From the NCBI GenBank assembly GCA_016702415.1, contig JADJEA010000001.1, forward strand, positions 601,001 through 665,000: a DNA stretch of 64,000 bases. Direction: 5' to 3'. The stretch is from Nostocoides sp. (GTDB lineage: Bacteria > Actinomycetota > Actinomycetes > Actinomycetales > Dermatophilaceae). The notes beneath the pieces were generated by a model. It was not told the DNA's origin. It worked only from the letters and a program-made list of their open reading frames with translations, and ran no database searches. Below, piece by piece: positions 50,322 through 58,253 of the stretch. Within the stretch, counting starts at the first letter, position 1; each line of letters starts with the position of its first letter. The position numbers and the translations under genes were made by a program.

Positions 50322-51527
50322 GTGCCCGTGCTCCCGTCCCTCGCCCGCGCCGACCGGCAGAACTGGACCGAGCCCGGGGCGGAACTCGTCGCTGCGGGGG
50401 TGCATCGCATCCCCCTGCCGCTGCCGAGCGACGGACTGCGGGCCGTCAACGTCTACGCGATTGCCACCGACGAAGGGCTGACCCTCATCGACGGTGGCTG
50501 GGCGTTGCCGGTCGCCGAGGAGGCGCTGACGAATGCGTTGCGCGACATCGGATTCTCCCTCGGCGATATCCGCACCTTCCTCGTCACGCACGCGCACCGG
50601 GACCATTACACCCAGGCCAGCGCGCTGCGCGAACGCTTCGACGTCCGGGTCGCTCTCGGGGCACTCGAATGGCCCACGGTCGAGTTCTGCCAGCGCCGGG
50701 CACGGGGGGAGCACGTCGACGACATCGAGGTGGGGATGCTGCGCCGAGCCGGTGCCACCGAGTTGGCGGACATCATCGAGCGGCATGCCTTCGCGCGGTT
50801 GTACCCGCGCGATTGGGCCGTCCCGGACACCAGCCTCGACGACGGCCAGTCGATCACCGTCGGGACACGGACGGTGACGGCGCACCATACGCCAGGACAC
50901 ACCCGTGGACACCTGATCTTCCGCGACGCCGACGCCGGACTACTCTTCGCCGGGGATCACGTCCTGCCACACATCACGCCATCGGTCGGTTTCGAGCCGA
51001 TCCGGCAAGAGTCCCCGCTGCGTGCCTATCTCGCCTCGCTCGCGCTGGTCCGGGCAATGCCCGACGCGCTACTCCTGCCCGCGCATGGGCCGGCGACCGG
51101 CAGCGTCCACGAGCGCGTCGACGAACTCCTCGCCCACCACGCCGAGCGGCTCGATCTGACCTCAGCCGCGCTGCGGGCCGGGTGCGACACCGCGTATGCC
51201 GTCGCCGCCCACCTCGGGTGGACCCGTCGCCACACCCGGTTGGAGGACCTGGACCCGTTCAACCGGATCCTCGCCGTCCTCGAGACCGTGGCGCACCTCG
51301 ACGTCCTCATCGAACGCGGCCTGGTGGGGGCGACGGACGACGACCGCGGCCTGCGGCACTACCACCAGGGTGAGTCGGCCCGGCTCGCCGCGACTCCCGG
51401 CCCACGCGGCACATCTCGTCAGCGCGCCTGGAGACGGCGCAGGAGGATGTCGACGAGCCAGAAGATTGCATCGACGGCGAGCCCGAACGCGAGAATCCCC
51501 AGGAGGGTGACGCTCACCGAGCCGTAG
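50322..51527 (+). CDS. Metallo-beta-lactamase-fold hydrolase, tail overlaps next gene
   Basis: GTG 50322 starts a 401-residue frame. The metal site THAHRDHYTQA (HxHxDH), HTPGHTRGHL and LFAGDHVLPH define a glyoxalase-II-like MBL fold, and a C-terminal helical domain (LGWTRRHTRLEDL...AHLDVLIERGLVG) follows. Activity is hydrolysis of a thioester, lactone or similar; the substrate is unknown. The last ~35 residues (GESARLAATPGPRG onward) are low-complexity and overlap the convergent Pr6Pr gene by 109 bp. One extra G in GGG at 51368-51370 would end the protein at the TGA of 51372-51374 in this sequence's numbering, after HYHQG. Confidence 0.85.
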   Translation: MPVLPSLARADRQNWTEPGAELVAAGVHRIPLPLPSDGLRAVNVYAIATDEGLTLIDGGWALPVAEEALTNALRDIGFSLGDIRTFLVTHAHRDHYTQASALRERFDVRVALGALEWPTVEFCQRRARGEHVDDIEVGMLRRAGATELADIIERHAFARLYPRDWAVPDTSLDDGQSITVGTRTVTAHHTPGHTRGHLIFRDADAGLLFAGDHVLPHITPSVGFEPIRQESPLRAYLASLALVRAMPDALLLPAHGPATGSVHERVDELLAHHAERLDLTSAALRAGCDTAYAVAAHLGWTRRHTRLEDLDPFNRILAVLETVAHLDVLIERGLVGATDDDRGLRHYHQGESARLAATPGPRGTSRQRAWRRRRRMSTSQKIASTASPNARIPRRVTLTEP

Positions 51528-52183
51528 CCATAGGTCCGGGTGTCGAGGAAGCCGTACGGATACGCACCGACGATCGCCCCCCGGACCATCGCCCAGACGA
51601 TCCAGAGGAGCGGCAGGACCATGGCCCGCAGGACCACGCCGGTCGATAGCCATCCGCGCGGTCCCCAGATCAGCCAGACGAGAACCGCCAACGCCGGCAC
51701 GACGATGTGTTGCCACGGATTCGTCAACACCGACCAGCCCGTGACGACCTGCGTCGGGGCGAGCAGGACGCGGTAGACGATCGCCGTGACGGTGATCATC
51801 AGCAGCGCGCTCGCGAGCAGGGTGCGACGCAGGAGGGTGCTCTTTCCCGGCTGCCGGGCCAGCAGGGTGAAAGCCACGGCGACAACGAGATTCGACCATT
51901 CGGTGAAATAGCTCAGGTGGTCGGCAATCCGCCCGAAGGCCCCCGCCCAACCGGCGGCGTTCCGGCCGTAGACATGCTCACCCGAGGGCCCTCCCGGTCC
52001 GTAGGCGTCGAGAAGGTTGAGCAGCGTGACCAGGAGGAACCCAGCCCAGGTCACCACGGCGACCACCGTGTGGGCGGTGCGGGCACCCGGGCGGGCCTCG
52101 TCCGCGCTCCAGCCGTATGCCGACCCCTCCCCCGCCGTGGGGAGATTCTGTCCCGGCGCTGCGGCGGGCACGCGTGTGTTCAT
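51419..52183 (-). CDS. Pr6Pr family membrane protein
   Basis: ATG 52183 gives 254 residues. After a polar N-terminus of ~35 residues come six helices. Family-typical stretches are YFTEWSNLVVAVAFTLLA, YRVLLAPTQVVTGWSVLTNPWQHIVVPAL and WAMVRGAIVGAYPYGFLDTRTYGYGSVSVTLL. Pr6Pr proteins have no established activity. It is divergent from the enoyl-CoA hydratase gene across 192 bp, which hold promoter space but no gene. Confidence 0.85.
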   Translation of the reverse strand: MNTRVPAAAPGQNLPTAGEGSAYGWSADEARPGARTAHTVVAVVTWAGFLLVTLLNLLDAYGPGGPSGEHVYGRNAAGWAGAFGRIADHLSYFTEWSNLVVAVAFTLLARQPGKSTLLRRTLLASALLMITVTAIVYRVLLAPTQVVTGWSVLTNPWQHIVVPALAVLVWLIWGPRGWLSTGVVLRAMVLPLLWIVWAMVRGAIVGAYPYGFLDTRTYGYGSVSVTLLGILAFGLAVDAIFWLVDILLRRLQAR

Positions 52184-52375
52184 GGAAGCGGAGGTTACCC
52201 CGCGGTAGGCGGTTGCGGGAATGGTTGCCGACACCAGTCCGGTGGTGCGGCGGCCGGGCGGCTCCCCGCAGCGGCCGTCACGCGGCATACACGGGGCACG
52301 ATCGTCCGTGCCACCCTGGTGACCCCGATGGTCGAACGAGCGTCGGCGCACTCCAGGTGAGAGTACGGAGAAGAC

Positions 52376-53164
52376 ATGAACGACACCCAGCCCCTCGTCC
52401 GGGTCGATGTCGACGCAGCGGTCGCCTGGCTGATCCTCGACAGTCCGAAGACCCGGAACGCCCTGTCGGACAGCCTCCTCGATGAGTTGATCGCCGCGCT
52501 GGAGCGGGTTCGCGATGACCTCTCGGTGCGCGTCGTCGTGCTGGGCTCGTCGCACGACTCCGTGTTCAGCGCGGGGGGCGACCTCAAGGCGCTCGCGGGG
52601 GATACCCCGACGATCGAGAAGTATGCCGACCTCGCCCGCTTCCCGAGGATCTGTTCGTTGATCGCCGGGTTGGGCAAGCCGGTGGTGTGCGCGGCGTCGG
52701 GGGACGTCCTCGCCGGCGCGTTCGGGCTGGCCCTTGCCTGTGACCTGATCATCGCCAAGGAAGGCGTGCGATTCGGGTGTCCCGAGATCAACGTCGGGGT
52801 CTTCCCGTTCATGATCTCGGCCCTGATCGTCCGCAATCTCCCGCGCATGCGGGCGAATGAGCTGATGATGCTCGGTGGGTCCTTGAGCGCTCGGGAGGCT
52901 CACGACCTCGGTCTGGTCAATGCCGTTGTGCCGGCCGGTGACTTCGATGCCACCGTGACGGACTGGGCACGTCGCCTCGCCGAGAAGTCGCCGCTGCTCA
53001 TGCGGCTGGGGAAGGACGCGCTGACCGCGACTCGAGACTTGCCGCTGGATGCGGCCCTCGCCGCGCTGCGTGCCCAGCTCGCCCTGGCCTTCACGACGTC
53101 CGACATCCGTGAAGGTGTTGCTGCGTTCGTGGACCGGCGCGAGCCCAACTGGTCCGGACGCTGA
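52376..53164 (+). CDS. Enoyl-CoA hydratase/isomerase-family protein
   Basis: ATG 52376 follows GGAGAAGAC; 262 residues. Crotonase-fold features are FSAGGDLKAL (oxyanion strand), KPVVCAASGDVLAGAFGLALACDLIIA and FGCPEINVGVFPFM. The usual catalytic Glu region reads AGAFGLALACD and PEINVGVFP, keeping at least the second Glu. Members hydrate or isomerise acyl-CoAs in fatty-acid or amino-acid breakdown. It stands alone, with no acyl-CoA dehydrogenase or thiolase nearby. Confidence 0.9.
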   Translation: MNDTQPLVRVDVDAAVAWLILDSPKTRNALSDSLLDELIAALERVRDDLSVRVVVLGSSHDSVFSAGGDLKALAGDTPTIEKYADLARFPRICSLIAGLGKPVVCAASGDVLAGAFGLALACDLIIAKEGVRFGCPEINVGVFPFMISALIVRNLPRMRANELMMLGGSLSAREAHDLGLVNAVVPAGDFDATVTDWARRLAEKSPLLMRLGKDALTATRDLPLDAALAALRAQLALAFTTSDIREGVAAFVDRREPNWSGR

Positions 53165-53191
53165 CCAAACGGATCACGCTACAACGGGAAC

Positions 53192-53221
53192 AGTAAGGCA
53201 ATTACTGAGGGTTGCCTTACT
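53192..53221. promoter_or_regulatory. Inverted repeat AGTAAGGCAA-N10-TTGCCTTACT
   Basis: A perfect 10-bp inverted repeat with a 10-base loop lies 28 bp after the hydratase stop and 98 bp before the Tat-type protein start, in an A+T-rich pocket. It could end the hydratase transcript or be an operator for the secreted protein. Its arms do not match the DtxR/IdeR box. Confidence 0.5.
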
Positions 53222-53318
53222 TGCCGGTAGTAATGTAGTTCCTAGTATTTGACCGATCAGCCCAGCCGATCCTGCGGGTGGGGCTGGCGCTCGGGCAAAG
53301 GCTAGGAAGGAACTTAAG

Positions 53319-53993
53319 ATGGGCAACCTCGGCAGCGAGGCAATCAGTCGGCGGACGGTCACCAGGGGAGCGGCCTGGGCAACACCGGCCATCTTCGTCG
53401 GGGCAGCCGCGCCCGCGATGGCCGGGTCGGTCACGTGCACGGACTCCCTCGTGTGCCCGACGACTCCGATGACTCTTCAGGGCGGGAGCAATCTCGCGGT
53501 CAACGCGATCACGACGATCACCGGGGGCACGCGCTACACCCTCGACCTCGGCCAGTGGAACACCCCGGCCGTCGATTTCACCCACTCCTGCCCGGGAGTT
53601 CCGGCCACGACTATCACCTCGACCGGCTACTACCTCAACTGGGGCACGTGGACCGGCGTCTGCGACACCTCCAACGGGAGCGGCTCGGTGTCCAACTTCA
53701 CCACCGCCGATGGGGTCGCGCACACGGCGACGCTCAAGTCGTCCACGCCGAATGGCTGCTCCCCGATGACGGCTGGGGCGGGTCTTGCGGTCTCGGCGAT
53801 CATCGACACCAATGTGCCGTACGACTTGTTCAAGGTCTGTCAGAAGTCGATGAACCTCGGGACGGTGTCGATCCCGTTCACGGTGACCTATCTCAACGAT
53901 CTCGACCCGATCGCGTCGTGCTCCTACAAGCTGAACCTCACGTTCAAGACGGGCTGCCAGCCGAACTACGTTTCGAGCTGGTCCATCAGCTGA
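53319..53993 (+). CDS. Secreted protein with twin-arginine-type signal, unknown
   Basis: ATG 53319 follows AGGAAGGAAC; 224 residues. The N-terminus SRRTVTRGAAWATPAIFVGAAAPAMAG has a twin-arginine motif, a mild hydrophobic core and an AxA cleavage site at about residue 35. The mature part (~190 residues) is Ser/Thr/Gly-rich, beta-type, with about eight Cys that could form four disulfides. It fits a family of Micrococcales exported proteins with SRR...GAAW signals of unknown role. The region upstream is A+T-rich and holds a perfect inverted repeat, so expression is probably controlled. Confidence 0.72.
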   Translation: MGNLGSEAISRRTVTRGAAWATPAIFVGAAAPAMAGSVTCTDSLVCPTTPMTLQGGSNLAVNAITTITGGTRYTLDLGQWNTPAVDFTHSCPGVPATTITSTGYYLNWGTWTGVCDTSNGSGSVSNFTTADGVAHTATLKSSTPNGCSPMTAGAGLAVSAIIDTNVPYDLFKVCQKSMNLGTVSIPFTVTYLNDLDPIASCSYKLNLTFKTGCQPNYVSSWSIS

Positions 53994-54030
53994 ATCGACG
54001 GGCCCCTGGGCCGGGCCGGCCACGCCTACG

Positions 54031-54552
54031 ATGCCCGTCATGGATCTTTCGGGACTGTTCGGCACTGTCGACACCAGTCAGCTGGTCGATGTCATCGAAG
54101 TCGTCGTGCGCAATCGCGATGTCATCGACAAGCTGGGTCGACTACCCGAGTTCCTGGACAGGCTGGGGGACTCCCTGGCGGGAGCCGGCACGGAGGCTAA
54201 GTCGGCTGCCGTGGCCCTGGTGGGTCAAGACGGGTCCTCGGGAGCCAAGGGTGCTCTAGGCGGCGCGGCCCACGCCCTGAGCGAGATTGCCGACTCGCTC
54301 TCCAAGGGTGCTGGCCTGCTGATCGCGGCTGCCGACGCCGCACACAAGGTGCCCTTGATGGACCGGCCCGCCGACCGAATCGGTGAGGCGGCCACCGAAC
54401 TGGGCCAGTCGACCTCCGCGCTCGGCGAGCTGGCGACATCCCTTGCCGGGATCGTTGCGGTGCTGGACTCCGTCGCCCATGCCCTCGACAGGGTCGGCGA
54501 TCACCTCGTGGACACCAGCGGGCAGGCGCGCGGCTTCCTCGCATCCTCCTAA
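54031..54552 (+). CDS. Helical conserved protein, unknown function
   Basis: ATG 54031 (or 54040) gives 173 residues with no clear ribosome site. The protein is almost entirely amphipathic helix with heptad-like spacing (LSEIADSLSKGAGLLIAAAD; LGQSTSALGELATSLAGIVA; LDSVAHALDRVGDHL) and no membrane segment. This resembles a phasin-like or coiled-coil scaffold, but I cannot name a family. It is convergent with the metal-importer ATPase gene; the 76-bp gap contains GACGACGGCGCTG twice. Confidence 0.55.
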   Translation: MPVMDLSGLFGTVDTSQLVDVIEVVVRNRDVIDKLGRLPEFLDRLGDSLAGAGTEAKSAAVALVGQDGSSGAKGALGGAAHALSEIADSLSKGAGLLIAAADAAHKVPLMDRPADRIGEAATELGQSTSALGELATSLAGIVAVLDSVAHALDRVGDHLVDTSGQARGFLASS

Positions 54553-54628
54553 TGTCCCGACGACGACGGCGCTGACCACCCGGGCACACTGACGCCGCCT
54601 CATCGGCGACGACGGCGCTGCCGGCGCG

Positions 54629-55372
54629 TCATACGTCGTGGTCGTGGATGAGGTTTGCGGCGATGAGCCGGGAGCGATCGGCGAGGATCTCGCGGGTCCG
54701 GGTGTCGGCGAGCACGCGATGGTCTTCGCCGAAGATGATGGCTCGTTCGGTCAGGTCGGCCAGTGTGTGCAGGTCGTGCGTGGCCAGGACGACGGTCTTG
54801 CCGGCCTGACCGAGTTGGGCGATGAGGTCGATCAGCCAGTGCTGCGTGCGCGGGTCCAGCGCGGCGGTGGGCTCGTCGAACAGGATGACCTCGGGATTCA
54901 TGACGAGGACCGAGGCGAGGGCGACCTTCTTCTTCTGGCCACCCGAGAGCTGGAACGGGGTTCGCTCCGTGAGTTCCTCGATCTCGAGCATCGCCAGCAC
55001 GTCGGCCGTGCGCGCCGCGGTTTCCGTGGCGGAGAGACCGAGTTGGAGGCAGCCGAAGGCGATCTCCTCACGGACTGTCGCCGAGAACACCTGGACGTCG
55101 GAGTTCTGGAAGACGATGCCCACCCGAGAGCGGAACCTCGCGTTGACCTCCGGGTCGGCCAGGGACTCCTCGGTGAGCGGTTGTCCGTATGCCGTGAGCT
55201 CGCCTGCCGTGGGGAACACCAGTCCGTCGAGGATCTTCAGCAGGGTCGACTTGCCGGAACCATTGGCCCCCAACAGGGCGATCCGCTCTCCCTTGCGGAT
55301 CTGGAAGCTCACGTCCTCGAGGGCGGGATACCGGTCGAGGTAGGTGTAGCCGAGTCCGTCGGCCCGGAACAC
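54629..55372 (-). CDS. cbiO: Energy-coupling-factor ABC transporter ATP-binding protein (CbiO/NikO)
   Basis: GTG 55372 gives 247 residues. Walker A is LLGANGSGKST, the Q-loop VFQNSDVQVFS, the ABC signature LSGGQKKKVALA, Walker B VILFDEPTAALD and the switch His ATHDLHTLAD. The Q-loop and GLxYxY opening (GLGYTYLDRYPALEDV) are typical of cobalt/nickel ECF ATPases. It powers the CbiM-CbiQ importer encoded upstream. It follows cbiQ by 124 bp, in which the frame stays partly open without a better start. Confidence 0.92.
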   Translation of the reverse strand: MFRADGLGYTYLDRYPALEDVSFQIRKGERIALLGANGSGKSTLLKILDGLVFPTAGELTAYGQPLTEESLADPEVNARFRSRVGIVFQNSDVQVFSATVREEIAFGCLQLGLSATETAARTADVLAMLEIEELTERTPFQLSGGQKKKVALASVLVMNPEVILFDEPTAALDPRTQHWLIDLIAQLGQAGKTVVLATHDLHTLADLTERAIIFGEDHRVLADTRTREILADRSRLIAANLIHDHDV

Positions 55373-55496
55373 GATCTCGGCGTCCGAGTCGGAATGCCTG
55401 TCGGGACGTGTGTCCGTAGCGGGGCCGGCACCCCTGGTCGGGGCAAAGCCCGCGCCGTCGTCGGCGTCCGCGCCGGCAGGGGCTTCCGTGCGTGGG

Positions 55497-56435
55497 TCAG
55501 CGGAGGAGATGGTCGCCCCCGACGATGGCGACCGCGGTTATCAGCGACGCGACCAGGGCGAGCAGGTCCATGCCGGTGGCCCGGAATCCGACCAGGGTGT
55601 GGTGCCGCCCGGCATACCCCCGGGCCGTCATCGCCTGGTGAACCTCCTCGGACAGGTGCCCGGCCCGGCCCAGCAGCGTGCCCACGGCCGCGCCGACGAA
55701 CCGTCGGTCGCCCGCATTGTGCGCGACCGGCTGAACCGTGCGGGCCTTGCGGGCCATGAACATGTCGAGCACCGAACCGAGCAGGACGAAGAGATAGCGG
55801 TAGGCCATGGCAATGACCGTCACAAAGATCCGGGGCACCCCGAGCGCGCCGAGGGCGGCCAGCAGGCGGTTCCACGAGGTGCTGATCGTCACGAGCAGGA
55901 CCAGCGACACCGAGCAGGCAACCCGCAGGACGACCAGGCCCGCAGCGGTCAGTCCCTGGGCGGTGATCCCTTCGGCCACGCCGTGCCACGTCCACAAGGG
56001 GACCACGACCTCGCCGGGCGTGATGACGGACAGGGTTGCCGGGGCGACCGCCACCGCCGTGAAGAGCGGGACGAAAAGCCAGACCCGTTTGACGAAGACG
56101 CCGACCGGCACTCCGCCCGCCCAGGCGAGCAGCACCAGACCCAGGTAGACCACGGCGAGTGTGACCGGGCTGTGCACCAGCGAGACGCCCACGAGCAGGA
56201 CGACAAGCGCCACGAGCTTGATCCGCGGGTCGATCCGGAAGAGCACCGCGTGCCGGTCACCGCGCGGTCCGGTGGACTCGGCATACATGGCCCGGCGCAC
56301 GACATCGGCGCCGTCGCCCAGGGTCTTCTCGAGAAAGGCGGCCCGCTTCCGTCGGCCGAGGCAGCCGCACGCGCACATCGCAGGCTCGCCGGACACGAGC
56401 CATGCGGGAGCCGGTTTGAGTGTCCGGACCGTCAC
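55497..56435 (-). CDS. cbiQ: ECF transporter transmembrane protein (CbiQ/NikQ)
   Basis: GTG 56435 overlaps the cbiM stop (GTGA); 312 residues. A cytoplasmic N-terminal part (MCACGCLGRRKR, Cys-rich) is followed by five to six helices. The family coupling motifs are DPRIKLVALVVLL, PRIFVTVIAMAYRYLFVL and EVHQAMTARGYAG, the Ala-Arg-Gly coupling helix that touches CbiO. The N-terminal Cys cluster is unusual and might sense or hold metal. It is the scaffold of the cobalt/nickel importer. Confidence 0.92.
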   Translation of the reverse strand: MTVRTLKPAPAWLVSGEPAMCACGCLGRRKRAAFLEKTLGDGADVVRRAMYAESTGPRGDRHAVLFRIDPRIKLVALVVLLVGVSLVHSPVTLAVVYLGLVLLAWAGGVPVGVFVKRVWLFVPLFTAVAVAPATLSVITPGEVVVPLWTWHGVAEGITAQGLTAAGLVVLRVACSVSLVLLVTISTSWNRLLAALGALGVPRIFVTVIAMAYRYLFVLLGSVLDMFMARKARTVQPVAHNAGDRRFVGAAVGTLLGRAGHLSEEVHQAMTARGYAGRHHTLVGFRATGMDLLALVASLITAVAIVGGDHLLR

Positions 56436-57517
56436 GCGTGCACCTGCGCGGGCACCTGTCCGCGCCGGCGCCGTGCGGCCCACACGAGCAGGCGGCCGGC
56501 GGCATATACCGCGATGCCCACGATGGCGATGCCGAGCAAGGCAGAGACCCAGTAGGCCAGAGTCGCGTTCTGACCGTCAGAAAAGCCGTAGTCGCCCAGC
56601 AGGGTGTGGCTCCAGAAACCGGTGTAGCGCTCCATTCCGGCGGGGATGGCGTTCAGCCCGAGGTCGGCGAGCGGCAGATCCTCCGGGGCGTCCTCACCGA
56701 AGGCGCCGCCCGGTGCCAGCAGGCCGAGCGGAGAGAGCGCGGCGAGCACGACGACGAAACCGATGGCCACCCCGGCCGGGCTAAGGCGACCCGTGGTGGG
56801 GCTCGGGGCCGGACGTGAACCCGGTGCGCCGATCAGACCGGGGTGGGTCGCGGCGAGGGCCGACGGGTTGGCTCGCACGAGGTAGGCGAAAACGCCCGCC
56901 GTGAGGACGGCCTCGACGGGCCCGGCGACGACGATGTGGGCGAGCGCCATCGCGGGGATGGTCTGGCTCAGGTGATACGGGGAGTAGAGGGGGGCGCCGG
57001 CCGCGGTGTGAAAGAGGTCGGGTTGGATGCCCAACTCGATCGCCGTGGCGAGGGCCGCGGCGTTGATTCCGACGAATCCTGCAACGCCGGCCGCAATCAC
57101 CCGGCGGGTCGCGGTCAGCGGACTGCGCCCCGCGATCAGCCGGTACACCGCATACCCCACGAAGGGCATGAGGATCGCCATGTTCGCCACATTCGCCCCG
57201 TAGGCCAGGACCCCGCCGTCACCGAAGAGCAATGCCTGGAACAGCAGCGCCACCGACACCGCGATGACCGCAGCCCACGGCCCCAACACGATGGCGATGA
57301 CCACGGCGCCCACCGCGTGGGCGGTGGTCCCGTCCGGGATCGGGACGTTGAACATCATGACCAGGAAGCTCACCGCCGCGAACATCGCGAGCATGGGCAC
57401 CTGTCGGGTCCGCATGACGGTAGCGACCCGCCGGGAGGCGACCGCGAGGGTCGGGACGGCGACGGCATACGCTGCTGCGCAGGTCAGGGGGGAGAGGTAC
57501 CCGTCCGGGATGTGCAT
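56432..57517 (-). CDS. cbiM: Cobalt/nickel ECF substrate-binding membrane protein (CbiM/NikM, with fused N-type tail)
   Basis: ATG 57517 follows AGAGGA by about 6 bases and begins MHIPDGYLSP, the N-terminal Met-His-metal hook of CbiM/NikM. The open frame extends 12 codons further, but the hook fixes the start. Of 361 residues, ~1-210 are the CbiM body (FVMMFNVPIPDGTTAHAVGA; HTAAGAPLYSPYHLSQTIPAM). The C-terminal part (~245-345) has two more helices framing an extracytoplasmic loop, like a fused CbiN/NikN (NikMN). It brings Ni2+ or Co2+ to the CbiQ-CbiO motor. The Nur-like box just upstream favours nickel. Confidence 0.9.
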   Translation of the reverse strand: MHIPDGYLSPLTCAAAYAVAVPTLAVASRRVATVMRTRQVPMLAMFAAVSFLVMMFNVPIPDGTTAHAVGAVVIAIVLGPWAAVIAVSVALLFQALLFGDGGVLAYGANVANMAILMPFVGYAVYRLIAGRSPLTATRRVIAAGVAGFVGINAAALATAIELGIQPDLFHTAAGAPLYSPYHLSQTIPAMALAHIVVAGPVEAVLTAGVFAYLVRANPSALAATHPGLIGAPGSRPAPSPTTGRLSPAGVAIGFVVVLAALSPLGLLAPGGAFGEDAPEDLPLADLGLNAIPAGMERYTGFWSHTLLGDYGFSDGQNATLAYWVSALLGIAIVGIAVYAAGRLLVWAARRRRGQVPAQVHA

Positions 57518-57559
57518 GGTGGTGTCCTCTGGGTCGCGCATCAGGGTGGCCACCCGATC

Positions 57560-58120
57560 CTAATGCAAGACCTTCGCAACTGAGTCGGCGGTCGGCTCTG
57601 TCTCGGCGGTCCCGGTCGTTGCGCTGCGACATGGGTGGCACAGCCCGGACAAGGCCGCATGAGTCGGGTCGAGGGCGAAGCCGTATTCGTTGGCCAGTCG
57701 CTCGGCGGTGGGGTCCAGGACGTCGGCGGGAAGGTCCCAGACGCGACGGCACCGGCGGCACTGGGCGTGCGCATGCGACCCGCTGTCGTCGACGAGGTGG
57801 TATGCCGTCGAGCCGTGGCCCAGGTGGACGTGCTGGACGATGCCGAGCCGGGCGAGGGTGTCGAGGGATCGGTAGACGCTTGCCAGATGGACGGCCGGAT
57901 CGACGCCGGTCACGAGGTCGGCGACCTCCTCCACGGTGAGGTGACCGTCGGCGCGGTGGAGGACGGTCAGGACGGCGCGGCGCGGGGCGGTCATCCGCTC
58001 GCCCCGCTCACGCAGTTGTCGGCCGACCCGATCGAGGAGGGAGTCGAGCCCACGCGCATCGGTCGTGGTGGTTGCTGGCGCGCCCACGGCCGGTCGGTGA
58101 TCATCGCCGTCATGCGCCAC
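57560..58120 (-). CDS. Fur-family metal-responsive repressor, probably Nur-like
   Basis: GTG 58120 gives 186 residues; the first ~25 are an extra polar tail before LLDRVGRQLRERGERMTAPRRAVL, the usual winged-helix start. HLTVEEVADLV-PAVHLASVYRSLDTLARLG is the DNA-binding core. Metal ligands include HVHLGHGSTAYH, HAHAQCRRC and the second CxxC in LCHPC, giving a structural zinc site of four Cys. Its position 42 bp upstream of cbiM and a Nur-like box in between point to nickel sensing; Zur is the main alternative. It starts divergently from the LAL regulator. Confidence 0.85.
   Translation of the reverse strand: MAHDGDDHRPAVGAPATTTTDARGLDSLLDRVGRQLRERGERMTAPRRAVLTVLHRADGHLTVEEVADLVTGVDPAVHLASVYRSLDTLARLGIVQHVHLGHGSTAYHLVDDSGSHAHAQCRRCRRVWDLPADVLDPTAERLANEYGFALDPTHAALSGLCHPCRSATTGTAETEPTADSVAKVLH
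57563..57579. promoter_or_regulatory. Nur-box-like site upstream of cbiM
   Basis: ATGCAA-GACCT-TCGCAA matches the Streptomyces Nur consensus tTGCaa-N5-ttGCAA at 10 of 12 positions. It overlaps the last codons of the Fur-family gene and lies 46 bp upstream of the cbiM start, a suitable place to block transcription of the importer. Being coding sequence too (…KVLH), a chance match cannot be excluded. Confidence 0.5.
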
Positions 58121-58253
58121 GAGACCGATTGTGGCACCCGGTCGGACGTCGGACCCATCAGTCCTCGGTCCGCTCCCGTCGAATGGGCACCCGCTGATGG
58201 CTCCCGTAGGGGAGGATGGGCCTCCGAATGGCGGTGTGGGCGAGGGAGCTCAG

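Noticed and set aside
53192..53221. DtxR/IdeR iron box
   Set aside because: The arms AGTAAGGCAA/TTGCCTTACT with a 10-base centre do not fit the 19-bp TTAGGTTAG-type box.
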